DNA of 64,000 nucleotides from Bryopsis sp. KO-2023 (GCA_030272585.1 BSYQ01000003.1:6014001-6078000), one strand, 5' to 3'; positions 37,601-57,364 are shown, numbered from the stretch's first letter. The notes: generated from the sequence alone by a model not told the origin. Numbers and translations: made by a program.

Positions 37601-38310
37601 AGATTGTTGTCTGTCCTTTGAGCCCAGTTGATGAGTTCTTCCGCCAGCTTTTGCTGGAGACCCTCTTGGCTGCCATTTGCGGACCTCTCGGGGAAAGGCG
37701 CTGTGACTCCGTGCGTCTCTAGACCATCAACAGCCTTCTCATACCTTTAGTTAAATTTTCACAGAACAGAAGAACGATGAGCTCCTCGCGATCAACTCTC
37801 CAGCATGACTTACACAGATGTATATTTATTACTGACGCTTGTTAATAATACTTCTACGTCCACACATGCATATATCTTTATTACTAAAATATTAATAATA
37901 TGTGGATATATATATATATATATATTTTTTTTTTGGGGGGGGGAAAGGAGAAGAAAAAAAATAATAATAATAAGGAGCTCATGTTCAGATTGGGTTAAAG
38001 GAAACATCATCATGTTGATGGTGATCTAAATGTTGATCTGATGTCATCATTTCTGATTTTAAATCTTATCGTTTTTCGGCTTTTGATGAATTCAGAACAG
38101 GAATATCAACACCCCATTCATCCAGCTTTCTTCCAGAAAAACCACCAGGAGAAACCATCCGACCAACACGTTCTCCCTGAACGAGACAGAGGTCGACCCC
38201 CACGTATTATTTTTTCCCTGCGAGTTCCCGCCCCCCCCCTTTCCAACACGAACGCACCCTTTCAGCCGCAAGTACTCCAATATATACTTCTCCAGCTCCG
38301 GGCCACTCAT
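34693..38310 (-). CDS. TAF5: TFIID subunit TAF5 (LisH + WD40), apparently without NTD2
   Basis: Seven exons: 38310-38258, 37744-37516, 37139-36978, 36824-36653, 36229-35852, 35592-35278, 35000-34693 (539 codons in frame; the last may splice earlier at a GTCAGA donor after LLVAAG). TAF5 is a scaffold of TFIID and, in many species, SAGA. Seen: LisH motif YILEYLRLKGYEKAVDGLE near residues 9-27; a charged, Arg-rich linker ending SRTIVPAQ; the TAF5 block MYTFLNVPSRLNTSLLLYDG then IVGGFSDAMIRSFDM; and six WD40 blades including LSGSSDGTIRLWSERL, PRGYYFASASYDSTARVW and VVATASSDQSVRLWDV. Between LisH and the PVPLPSEEVK block only about 130 linker residues fit; the usual helical NTD2 dimerisation domain is not seen. 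Phases leave little room for missed exons. Confidence 0.88.
36471..36531. repeat. dispersed repeat, copy A
   Basis: Sixty bases beginning TAGTGTGGCCTGCACTA and ending GACCCACACTAAA recur at 42761-42820 at about 85 percent identity. An upstream ACACCCTCAATCGTAAT at 36281-36297 has a partner near 42614 (ACACCCCTAATCGTATT), so each copy may be a 200-250-bp element. It lies in a TAF5 intron. Confidence 0.6.
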
Positions 38311-38677
38311 TTCTTGAAGAGAGCGACAATCAGGTGCTGGCCCGTTGATCCTCAGACCACCTCGCAAGAAGATAAAACAGACGCATTTTTTTTTGGCAGA
38401 CATGCAATTTATACACGTTGTATGTTGTACAGAGTGACACCCTGGCCGTACAACGTCATCACTTGAAACTGTCAAATAGGACATTTTGGCATGCACACCC
38501 GACAGGGGCGGGTGGTTCGTGGGAGGTCTGGGAGCGTGTTTTTTTGACGGCTGGGGAAGGCGTGTTTTTTTTCTCCTTCTGCTCTTCGTTTTATCAAAGC
38601 GATATGCCCAATCCTCCCGCCATCGACGTATTCTTCGCGAGAAACTCGAGAAGGGAGAAGCCAGACGTGGTACATAC
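38311..38677. promoter_or_regulatory. divergent promoter region of TAF5 and the CDC20-like gene
   Basis: The 367 bases between two start codons on opposite strands must hold both 5' regions. No TATA-like or other defined box was identified with confidence. Confidence 0.4.
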
Positions 38678-40919
38678 ATGTTTCAAAACGCGTCACCACC
38701 CTTCCTTGTGCTTGAAAATGATGCAAGACTCGTTTCGAATGTTTTGAATGCCGCGGGAAAAGGAGTCTCGTTTCCTTCTCAGTTTGTTGCGTATTGCTCG
38801 CAGTTTCGAGGATGCTCGGGATTCAATGCCAGTGTGATTGATGTTTTCTTTTCTGTGTCCCAGGCGGATAGATTAGTACCGCGCCGGAATTTTGATACGG
38901 CGAACGCTACCGAGACCTTCCAGGCTCGGGACCTCGACGTGCTTGGGAGCACCCCTGAATGCCCAGCGCGTCGGGGATACCACCATTTGCTGAAACAAAA
39001 CCTGGCACAGCCGTCAAGATCCTTAAACTTCTTTAATCCACGAAAGGTAGCCCTGCAACAATAGAGTAAATTCCTGAGACCTGGTACCTTTTGGGAAAAG
39101 ACATGATGATGCTGGTTTTGATGCAGTTCCAGCAGCTGCTGGTTTTTCCTCCTCTGTTTTTGTGATAGCCTGTGTGTGTTTCGAAATCTATGTTTGGTGG
39201 TGGTCTGTGGTTTTCTTCTTTTGGGGTTGAATTTTGAAAAACAATAGATGAAAGAAAAAGGACTGACGGAGAGGGTTTGAATCATGCAGAACCAAGCGGC
39301 ATCATGCAACAATGTAGAATCTGGCTTTCCTGCGGCGCCCCCACGTCGATTGAAAAACATTTTTGAGGAGAAAGCCCTGCATGCCCCCGAAGTCCTTCAC
39401 CGACAAAGAGCGACTTTGCTGGACTGGAGCGTTACCAATTTGGTAAGGAAGCCCAACGCAGCAAACACGCTTTTCTCGTCCGTGAAAGAACCCCTCCATC
39501 CGTTCCAGCTTGCATCGTCCAGCTCAGTGAATGAACACGCCAACGGACCAAAAATCCCGAAACCTTGAACAACTACCAATCCTCAGAAATGGAAAATTCA
39601 TCTCATGTGCGCGTGTGTGGGTTTGACTTGATGGCAGGTTGCTGTGGCTTTGAATGGCGAGGTCTACATAATGTCAGCTCGAGAAGGCTCCGACATGGGG
39701 GTCAAAAAATTAGATTGCATACCTGACGGCACCCACGTAACCAGCTTGGCATTCGCATGCGATGGTGTGCACCTGGCTGTCGGTCTGTCATCCGGATGGA
39801 CCCAGCTGTTCAATACAGAAGATAACCAGAAGATTCGATCCATCAAGGATGCCCACAACGTGAAAGTGGGTGCAGTATCCTGGAATGAAGCAACCCTGAC
39901 AACGGGTTACAAGGATGGAACCATGGTGCACAGCGACACCAGGTCAGTGGGAAAATTCTCACCTGTACAGCAATAATACTGTGTGAAACACACAGGCACC
40001 GAACTCAGTCAGTCCATAACCTGATTTCGATACACAGTGGATACACAACAGATTGTAGCGGTTGGTGTTTTCGGGTGTAAAGTGAAGTAAATTCCGCTGC
40101 AACGTGGGGTTTCGTGGGGTTTCCTGGTAGTACATTGTGTGTTGCAACCGATTCTCACCCTTCGTCTGTTGGTTGGGTGCAGGGTTTTGGATCATGTAGT
40201 CAACAAGTTCAAGGGTCATTCTGGCGCCATCAACGGACTGTCCTGGAGTGGAGACCTGCAGTGTTTGGCATCGGGAGGGGCGGATTCGACCGTCAAGATT
40301 TGGGAAATGGCCAAAACGCAACCCTTGCAAGAATTGAAGGGACACAAGGGTGCCACCAAAGCAATTGCCTGGTCACCGCACTGTCCAACTAATCTGCTGA
40401 CCGGTAAGCTATTGTTTTATTTTTTTTTCCTTTTGAAAAGAAAAAAACCTCCAGGTATCGATGGAGAACATACAGGGTGATTTTATGAAGGGTTTCTCTG
40501 GGGGAAAAGGAGTTGCTTATGATGGTGGTGTTTGTTGTTGTTTCTGTGCAGGTTCCTTGGACGAAACTTATCTCTACTCGTGGAACGCCTCCACTGGAAA
40601 AATGCTGCAAAAAGTTAACACCAAATTCCCTGTGTCCTCGATCGAGTGGTGTCCATTCCAGAAAGAGTTTCTCGCTGCCCACTGCTCAGGGACGGGGAGC
40701 ATATACGGCTGGAGCTACCCCAGCATGAAAATGACCACGAAATGGACAGGCCACACCAAGCCTGTGATCGATACGGCGCTGAGTCCGGATGGGAAGAGGA
40801 TGCTGTCTATCAGCTCGGATTGCACGGTCCGTGTATGGAAGGCTTTCAAGGAGGAGGCTGTGGATGAGCCCATGGGTGAACCACACGATGGTTTCCGACG
40901 GCACTGTACGATTCGATAA
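38678..40919 (+). CDS. CDC20: divergent CDC20/FZR-family APC/C activator
   Basis: Five exons (38678-39046, 39290-39442, 39638-39942, 40183-40403, 40552-40919) give 472 codons in frame. Seen: C-box DRLVPRR at 64-70; the entry to the propeller as LLDWSVTNLVAVALNGEVYI; WD40 blades with VTSLAFACDGVHLAVGLSSG, NGLSWSGDLQCLASGGADS and [19 protein letters not shown]; and the C-terminal Ile-Arg tail (HCTIR). It therefore keeps both APC/C docking elements. Yet the hallmark GGGTxDRxIRFWN is replaced by TGGSLDETYLYSWN and the KVLDAP block is weak, so it is far from canonical CDC20. Family: activates APC/C at metaphase. It could be a CDC20 ortholog that drifted, or a specialised (for example meiotic) activator. 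ATG at 38678 is chosen because the frame from it is open; an intron inside exon 1 cannot be excluded. Confidence 0.82.
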
Positions 40920-42040
40920 TGGAATGATAGGTGCTGGAGGAGGATGACTGGTGGTTGGGGTCGAAAACCCTCGTTCGGTTGGAGGAGGTGAAAAAATGCA
41001 AGGAGGAGGAGCTGTGTGGATTGGGGAGTGGGGCAGGAAACGGTGTCGGAAGGAGATATAGGGATGTCTGATTTTCTCGAGAGGGGGACGGTGAGGCTGG
41101 GGTAGATTGATGGAGGGGGGAAAATGTTCTTGTTATGGAACAATTCATCGTGGGTTTGCACACGTGGTGTGTTCTTTAGGGCTAGTTTTTTTTTCTCATC
41201 AGCGAGAATTTGAAACCAACACCTTGGTAGTGTCTTGGGGAAGTAGGGCGGGAAAAAAAAGGTAGATAGAGGGACTTGAAGTTGTTTCATCTGCAGACTA
41301 GGGTTTCAGAAAGCTAAGAGGAGGGGAAAAAAGGAAAGCTGTTGATTTCAAAAAAAAGAACCGACACAGAGAAAAATAGTGGGTTCGAAAAAAAATGTCA
41401 GAAAATATAGACACCACCAAAAAAAAAATCACCTAGTATACCACATCGATTGTTTCTCAAAAAAGTGTGTTCTATCAAAACTTTTGGGGGGGAGGGGAAA
41501 TTAGTTCTGTTTAATTAGTCTTGTAAAAGTCCATGGAAATGATTTCTTGTACACATCTGTCTGCTCCTTTGATTCCTTTCATTATGAGGCTTGTTGGAGT
41601 TATTTGGTTTCATAGTAATCCTTCGACCCTCTCTTCCAATATACACCTGCTAGCAAAATACGGTGGTGTATCAAACCTTCCAACATGGCTTGAGGCCTTC
41701 ATCCTCTGGTAAACACAAACCCAGTTCAAAAAATTGCCACTGCACACTCCTCTGCACATGGAGTGTGGGTGCATTCCTCATCCAGGATGAGTCATTTAAG
41801 CCTCAGTTTTCCCCACCCGAACGAAACACGACCTGATTGCGACATTTACCCACGATATACTACACTGGCAGCCGAGCGCTCGTACACTCGGGGGTTCGTG
41901 CTATGATGATTTGACGTGAAGTATTTCCATATTGCACCGACCACACTCAAGTCAATCAATCCATACAGAAGTGCAACCTGCCGACACGCGCGCGACAACG
42001 GGCATTCTTTCGTGCAAGGAATTGGGATTGGACCGCAAAT

Positions 42041-42132
42041 ATGAAAACGAACTTGGAACGACATGCACACGTGCTGCAAAACCCCTTGAAGGACGAGCTG
42101 CTAGCAAAGGGCTTTCAGCACCCAGAAGAATG
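42041..42132 (+). CDS. possible 5' exon (unassigned)
   Basis: ATG at 42041 opens 30 codons of helix-like sequence (NPLKDELLAKGFQHPEE) ending at a GTAGGC donor in phase 2. It may be the first exon of the RecQ gene if another small exon restores phase, or a separate gene. No family seen. Confidence 0.25.
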
Positions 42133-42760
42133 GTAGGCACAGCGAAAGAAAATCGACCGTTTGCGGCTTGTCTTATTAATAACTTTGAGCGCTGCCGCCA
42201 ACCCTCCCCCCTTAGAAACGGTCGTTTCCGGATTTTTAATATGTACATCTCAGGGTTAACTCCAGAAGAAGTGTTGAGGTCACATGTTTGATCCAGATGT
42301 CAACTTATTTGCATGTGCAATTTTTTTGGAAGGAGTGGAGGTTGAGAATCTATTTTTGCCTGCAGCTATAGGGTTGATCCGGATGAAATGCCCCAGCCAC
42401 GATTTTCATGCACAGAGGGCTCAAAGGTGTAGAAATGAGATTCAAGAAAAGATTACAAGTAACCCACATGAGATTTTCCCGCCTTGATGAGATTTTTGAT
42501 TGTTTTTTTTTTTGCGATTCTGTTTCTGTTCCTTTACCGATGATCATCATCTTTTTTTTCTCTTGCGATCGAAATTTGGATTTTCTTGAGATGTCAGGGT
42601 TGAGTTTCTGCTACACCCCTAATCGTATTTAATGTAGCCTCCACTATTTCCAAGAACGGCAGAAACTTCATAAAACAGTGTGGGCCACAAAAAAAAAAAA
42701 AAAAAAAAAAAAAAGGGTCCGAAATCGACACTTCTTGTTAACGTTTCGGTTTTCCATGAA

Positions 42761-42820
42761 TTAGTGTGGCCTGCACTATTACTGGGGTAACACTATTAAA
42801 AGACCCAAACTAAATACGAT
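42761..42820. repeat. dispersed repeat, copy B
   Basis: About 85 percent identical to 36471-36531. The block ends ACTAAATACGAT; near 42619 the sequence AATCGTATTTAATG is its inverted counterpart, suggesting short terminal inverted repeats around an element of about 200 bp. Confidence 0.55.
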
Positions 42821-43529
42821 CGAGAGTGTAGCTTCAAAAATTTGAAAGAAAGTAATTACAGAAAGCATCAATGGATGCCAGCTGTTTCTTTTCGGGAAGG
42901 TGCATGCATTCATAAAAAAACATCTATCGTCGGCTTTTCCTATCGACGATCGAACCAAGCATAGTGTGTGTGTTGTTCAAATTGGGTTGCATTTGTGATG
43001 CAGATGTTTGATATTCTGTCGAAGCCTGTTCATGTGGATAATGCATGCAGAATTGGGCAAGCGCCAGGTGTGTTGTCCTTCTTTTTTTTTTTTAAGTTGT
43101 TTGTTTCTAGCATTTTGATGAATAAACCTTGAGAACATCGAAAGATGGTTGAACATCCGGATTGAATAATTGTAAAGATAATGGAGGAAGATCAGGCACA
43201 TAAAAAGCAAAAAGCTGCATCGGATATATATGAATTTTATATATTTCAGCCTCGACTAATGTATAATATACAATAAAAATAATAATGGATGATGCGGATC
43301 GTTTAAATTGTGTGCGGAAGTCTTAGAAATTCCCCCTCTCCTTCTACAGGTGGTAACTGATTTTCAAAAAAAAAAACCTGAAATGCAATGCAGAAAGTTG
43401 TCGTTTTTTGTAACATCATTTATGGTTCGTTCGTTCTGTTGTGGCATTTTTTTGTGTTCGGTGGAAGCCAAAAACTTTTGTATGTGTTTTCGTATGTGTT
43501 TTTTTTTACCTTATCTTTTCTTTTTGCAG

Positions 43530-50892
<7,363 letters not shown>

Positions 50893-51818
50893 CCTGCACA
50901 TCGGGATGAAACGAGGCTGGAATCCCCAGCATGAGATCTCGTTTTCTGGGGCCAGCTGGGTTTCGAGGGGTATTATGTCTTCAAGTCAGACAGTGTATGT
51001 GTATAGGAAGAGTTTGGAAGCAGTGAGGGCGGTGGTTTGGTGAGGTTGGTAAGCGGTCCAATTGCTCAATTGGGAGCATGTTGTTTAGTCTAGACGTGGG
51101 AAAAAAAAAATATAGTGCAGTGTTGTTGGGGGGTTGGGGCAAAAGAGGGGAAGAAAGTGAAATTTGAAATTTGGGTGCATGTGTCTCGGGGATTATTAAC
51201 AAATATAGCTAGTTTTTTTAATTTTTTTTAGTTTTTTATAGTTTTTTATAATATGGGAAATTTTTTCGCGGAAGTACACGGAGTTCAGTCATGGATGGTT
51301 GTGCGCTGGTCGGAGACAATCATTGATGGGGAATCTTTCTTTGTTTCATCACTGGCTGGTTCTAATTGCAAAGGACTTGAACCCTCCATGAGAATGTAAA
51401 TTTAGCGCTGCGGGCAGTCAAATTTTGTGACAGTTTTTTTGGTGGGGAAAGATCTGTACTGTTCATACATTGGCAAGGATTTACTGGAAACCAAACCAGG
51501 TGCAACAACACAACCTGATGTCTTCTCAACAGGTACGTTTTTCTCTTAAACTTTTCCCAAAAATGCATTGCTGATCATCCCATCCTCTAATCCACCACCA
51601 GCCAAGAAAAACTCAATTTACAAGCAATTTTCCATCCTGGTACTTCGATGCTTCAGAGAAATACAATGCCGTGATGCACTTAATATATTATTCACTATAA
51701 TAGGTCAATCTAGTCTGCTAAAAGACAAAACTCCTCATCAATGCATCCGATCCATCCATCATTCCAACCGAGTTCCTGCACAGTGTCATTTCCGTTTGCG
51801 AAACGCACATTCTTTGTT
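50893..51818. other. intergenic between convergent RecQ and ZGRF1-like genes
   Basis: Both genes end here. AT-rich stretch at 51205-51260. No exon or RNA gene recognised. Confidence 0.4.
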
Positions 51819-54800
51819 CTATTGCTTGGCTTGGGCACCCACTGGACTGCAATCCAGGTTCATTCTGTGGGAATTCGATATGAATTCGTTCAGCACTCCA
51901 GACGTTCTCTGAAGCGCCGGCAAGCATCCGACCAACACCATATGATTCTTTCCCCTGGTCAAAGCCACGTTCAACCTCTGTCCATCTGAGCAAAATGGCC
52001 CGGGTTGGGTGATGCTGGTCGACAGAATGATTATATCTTTCTCCATGCCTTGGAAAGAATCCACCGTCGCCACTTGAACGGAATCCGCGCAGCAATGCTC
52101 CCCTTCCTCATCTTTTGTATGGAGCTGCCCCACCAACGTTTCAATGAGGGAGGCCTGGTGGTCCGACATGCAAACATTTCCTCTTTTTTCTTAAAAAATC
52201 AACAAATGTGTGACACCATGCTCAACACCTGTGAATAGATCTTTTCCATCATTATGCATCTTGTCTGTGCATTTGATTTCTTTTTGGGGGTACCATCATT
52301 TAAGATTTTCTTGATGGCTGAAAAAATCCTGAACTTGGGAAAAAAAAAGGCGGATGCGGCAAAATCAAGCCTACTGTTTCAGCATGGTTTGCCCACCTGG
52401 CGTTTGAAAAAACAAATCACCCCAACGGAGCAGGGTTCACTTATCGAATCAAGAAGAAATTTCACGATCCTGGCAACAGCCTCCGCCTGAAATCCACACA
52501 GGGCTTTTCTCACAAGTTGAATTAGTCATTGACTAATTCATAACAGATCTCATCAAAAAATTCACTAAGAAAAAAGAAGAAAACACCAAGCTGGCGCACA
52601 CCTCCAATCGATTGCTGATGGATCCATTGATTCCATTGGCACACCCCCGGACATCCACAGCCATCATCGGCTTCCAGTTTTCGACCAATGGCGGTCTGTC
52701 TTCATGCGAGATTCCACTCAACAGATGCCCATTGTAAAACGCTCTGTTTGGCAAATCGGCCAGCTCAGGATGACACCTACCCCACACCAAAAACATAAAA
52801 CACTACTCGATCAACAAGGATGCCACCGAACAGAATAATGAAAGGAATTTCCACAGCAGATTTTAAAAACAAAAACGATGTGAAAATCAAGACTGATTCA
52901 CCATAATTTTTTTCTTTTTTTGGGTGCACAGGGCTTGACCTGTATTGGCTTCGGAGCAATATTGGGGTGCAGCCGATGCTTGCTAGTCTCACAAACAATG
53001 GACGAAAAAGCCCATGTTTAGACCTCGATTCCTTGTCGCCATGAGTGATATCACACGACAGCAAGGCGGGCCTTGCAATGACCGGAGGCAATTGGCATGG
53101 ATCCCCCGCAGCTATCAGAAACCTTGAACAAAAAAATAAAATGAAAAACAAGACAGAAAAAAACTCACCTTTCTCTGTTACATACCACCCTCTCTCTCTC
53201 TTCATCAGATAAAATGTCGGTTTCAAAATGCCCAACTTCAGCAATTTCCTTTTTTTTCCTTTTTTTTTTTTCCGGCACCCAGCACAGCATGAATTTGCCG
53301 AGCCCCTGAACTCAATGCGTGATTTCGGGCCATAGTTTCCGCACCGTGCTTTGGCACGAATGATGGGCATCAGACTGAGGGGTTCCATCATTTGACTGGC
53401 TTCGTCCAAAATCACCACATCGAATTCGAGGTCCGCCAACAAGGGATTCAAGCTGGAGCAGCAAGTGACCCCAACCACGCTGGAGGATCGCAGCCTCTTT
53501 CGGCGAATTCGCTCCGCACCTTTTTCCGCCTCCGCAACTTCATGTACAACTAGTCTCGAGGAATTCCAAGCTGATATGCAAAGAGATCCTATTTCCATGC
53601 ATACGCTCCAGTATCTGCTGGTTTTTTCTTTATTTTTTTTCTTCTGGAAACAATCCTTACCACTCATTCCCTTCATTTTATCTTATTCTATTTGCAAACC
53701 TACCTGATGATGGCCTCTTCCTGTCAATCCACACATTCCTTTAGCATTTTTCTGAGCTCCACCGCTGCATTCGATTTCTTGGACCCTCCCCCCTCGCTGC
53801 AGTGCACGGAGTGCTTCAGCACCGGCTTTGCAATTTTCGGCAGGGAGCCCACCCTGATAAAATCCGTGAAGCCAGATTCCATCAGTCCCAGCAGAACTCG
53901 ATCGACCGCCACATTGGTGTGAGCCGACACCAGCACCTTAATATCCCCTCCACCACCCTGACGCACCACAAATCAAAGATAAAAGATACACCTCATGGCC
54001 GAAAAGTTGAAATGAGCCCCCTTTTGTGGATTCCTGCGATTTTCGAGACTGTAACTCACCTTTCCAGATGAGTTCTTGCCTTCATTCTCCGATACCAAGG
54101 TGTGGATTATCGACACAAGCAGAGTGGATTTGCCTGAGCCGAAGGGTCCATGAATCAAGCACACAGGAGGTTTCTTGCGATCGGGATTGCTGCTGGGCAA
54201 CCAGGAGTGTGCGTGCCAGACTGCCTGGGCTTGATCAGAATTAAGCCGAAATCTGGAGATCGCATCAGGAGGCTGCACGAGTGGCTGCTGTGGATCTGGA
54301 ATGAAAAAAAAACAGAGAAAAATCGGCTTTAGGAAAAGGTGTTTGGGTTGCTGTATGTGAAGGGGGAGCTGCACTTCCTCTTTTTTCTGTTCGGTTTCAG
54401 TTTCTGTCAAAAAATTAGCACTCCAAAATGGACACCTCTCACCCGTATCTATTGACAGCAGCAATTACCCAAGTGTTCATATTGGCACATGCACCCTTTT
54501 TTTCTAACCTCAACCCCAAGCCCTGTGAATAAAAACCCAACCTTTTAATGATTTATGCAATGAAATATCCCACCATGGTTATCTTGGTTCGCATCGATCA
54601 TACAAACTCCGGTCAGCAAGGAATCCATCAACGCCCCATCCACTCGGCCGACATCCTGCAAACACTCTTTCATGGCCAATTCCAGGTTGGCTTGGGGCCC
54701 TTGAATGGCATGCACCGTTTGAGCACCTCTCTTCAGATTCGACGGCTTTCGAGAAATCAACTCCACTTCGATTTTGCCTTCGTTGCTGGGGCCATGCCAA

Positions 54801-57364
54801 AGACTGCAAAAAATCGCCGTCCAAGGTAACTGGGATCTATCGCCCACCGTTCCAGGGCTGGGCAGCGAAAAATCCTTGGACGTGCTCAATATCCATAAAT
54901 CATATTTCCTGCAACGTTTGTGGAAAAGAAAAAAAAATCTGCTTAGCCTGAAAAAGTGAAAGCAGGTCAATTGGAGGAAATGGCAGATCGACTCGACTTG
55001 GGGAGGGGGGGGGGTCATCTATGTTTGGTGCCACTGTATTATCGTCCAGTTTTTATATTACAATGATGCGCCTGTTCCAATCCTCGCATGCAAAAAGAGT
55101 ATATTTTTTTCAAGAAATCACATCCGTACCTGTATGTTCCCTTTTTGCCCATGCCTTTCAGTTTCAGAAACATCCTCTCCTTTTTCTCATCAGCTTCCTC
55201 CACCCCCTCCTCCACATCCTTTTCGCCAAATTTCACCCACGGCTTCTTTTTCTGATACACCTCCAGCACACACCCTGCGTGATACGATACGCCTTTTTTC
55301 CGTGCCATTTCCTGAAACTCCGCTCCGTTTTTCACTTCCTTAGGACACCGCTGTTGTTGGGCTTTTATGTTCGACCTGCTGATGCACTCCCTGATCTGGG
55401 CATGAAAATCTTTCGCAATTGCGCCCAGTTTTATGTTCAATTCCTCCTCGATGGCTTCACCCCATCGTTCTCTGTAACGATTCAAGCTCCAGAAGCAATC
55501 AGGGATATCCACCCGACGACACGGAGTCCAATTTTCCCATGCAGAAGGAAATTTCAAACCAAATGACACTTTGGAAGATCCTCCGCCATCATGCACTGCG
55601 TTCAAATCGGTGGTGGGGGCTTTTCCAGTCGATGTCGCATCGGCTTGAGCACTCGGCATTCCCTGTGATGGACGTGCTCTGGGGGTTTCGAATTTCCTCC
55701 TCTTGATGACATTCCGCAAGCTTTTCGATTGAGTGATCCCTGTCATGTCGCAGTCTGACATGCTGACACCCTGGCTTTTTGACCTCGACAAACTTGGACC
55801 AGTGAAATCCCCAGCATGGCGATTGACTTCTATGGCTGTTTCTAGGTTCCAGGTCACTTTTTCACTCATTTCCTTGCCACCAGACAACTCAACTGGAGTG
55901 ACACAATTTGGGGATTCGTTTTCGTTAGGAATCGGGTTGTGAGAGTTTTCGACCCGTTGGCTGCGCTTTCCTCCATCACTACCACCCTCCGCTAGCTTTC
56001 CACTCCTGTCAGACTTGCTTGCACACCAGAAATAGAAAAGGAAAAAAAGCGACGGTGGGTTACTCATTGAAAAAAGTTTGAGTCACATCCTCTCATCTCC
56101 ATATCGAACTGGTAGATTTCAGCCTCGATACAGAAAATCTTTGGGGCAAAAACAACAATCATTTGACAATCGAAGCAAAAAAACAAGCAGGAGGTGTTAT
56201 TATTGTTAAGCTAATAAGCTATTGTTAGTGAACATTGAAAGTACTTTTTTGAAAAACAAAATCCGGCACAAAACAGTTACAGCTCACAACACAGACTACC
56301 TGTTTTGTGCCCAAGAACATGGCAAGAATATCCTCATCTGGTTCACAAACCAACCTCACTTTACTCGAGCTTCGACAAATAAACAATAGGGGAAGAAAGC
56401 AAAAAATTTCACTCACAAACTCAAACAACAGACCATTATCTTTCATTTTTGTGACCAGATGGTCAGAGCTCTACTATTACCAAATTCACCGGAAAAAAAA
56501 GCCAACAAATTTGCAGATTTTCTTTTCTTAGCACCTGAGCGCAACAGTCTACCATCATCTTGTGTTGATAATTCGCCAGGGCTTTTTCTGCTGCCAGTTG
56601 GGGTTATATGCTTGGTTGAATCGTCGCCAGGTAACCCTGCACATTTCCATGGTCAAACACCATCACAGGGTTTTATTGGTTCAGTAGCACACTCTTTTGG
56701 CTTCTAACACTCCACCCATTTTTTTCGAACAACCAATGATGGAAAATTCATCCACGAATTCCACCAGATCGCTTGTTACAGAACACTTTCAAATCGGCAA
56801 ATGCTATCCTCGCATGATTCCAACAATCCCATGCTGGGCTATACCTGTTGACGAGTTCACAACTGCATCGCTGGTTCGGCTCTGTGCTTGAAAACACGAG
56901 GGGACCTCCCCACCATCCCCCATGCTTTCTTTTCTGCTCATCTGAACAGGAACAAAAAACCTTCTGCGTTTTCCCACAGCTGGGATTTGAGGGGCCACCC
57001 AGCGATCGCTCAATGACAGCTTCGTTTTTTTCTTGCATGGATTGAATGCTGGCTCAGCCCAACCCCCCTCCAGATCCACGGTGGTTTCACCCCCACAGTG
57101 ATTTCGCTTGACATTGGGAATATCTTTCAAACAGCATTTCTCGTCGCAGTTGACCAAGAGGCCCTCGAAGAGTGTCAAAGCTTCGCTGTTTGAATCCACT
57201 TGCAACGATTGAGGCATCCTCCCTGATGTCACCAGCTGGCCCTGTTCATCGTACAGATTGGCCGATCGAGACTCCGAAATCGAAAGGTAGCCGTCCTGAT
57301 ATACTTTTCGTTTCTGCCGGACGTGCTTCGTGTACAGAACCTTGAAATGAGCCGGCAGCTCCAT
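51819..57364 (-). CDS. ZGRF1: ZGRF1-type SF1 (UPF1-like) DNA helicase
   Basis: Exons: 57364-56845, 56636-56456, 56369-56300, 56013-55130, 54908-54574, 54295-54060, 53957-53735, 53570-53345, 53122-52940, 52776-52602, 52486-52397, 52154-51819 (1153 codons in frame). Residues about 5-70 are the DUF2439 domain typical of ZGRF1 and fungal Mte1 (HFKVLYTKHVRQKRKVYQDG, then LYDEQGQLVTSG). Helicase motifs: Q-type RLNSDQAQAV, Walker A GPFGSGKST near 715, VLVSAHTNVAVDRVL, Walker B DEASQ near 872, AAGDPCQLPPVI, LLRSQYRCHP, VATVDSFQGMEKDIIIL and RLNVALTRGKNHMVLVG. ZGRF1/Mte1 acts with Mph1/FANCM or RAD51 in crosslink and break repair. No GRF zinc-finger cysteine set was seen. Weakest joins: donor at 56456 (GTCACA) and at 53735 (GTGTGG); without the latter the frame meets TGA a few codons later. 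Confidence 0.9.

Larger units (their letters stand above)
40920..43529. other. intergenic region before the RecQ exons
   Basis: No firm exon. A candidate first exon at 42041-42132 (MKTNLERHAHVLQNPLKDEL...) ends at a GTAGGC donor but its phase does not fit the first supported RecQ exon, so it is not joined. Contains 26 A at 42690-42715 and copy B of a dispersed repeat at 42761-42820. Confidence 0.4.

Noticed and set aside
55021..55566. 181-codon + strand frame
   Set aside because: Antisense shadow of the large ZGRF1-like exon 55130-56013.
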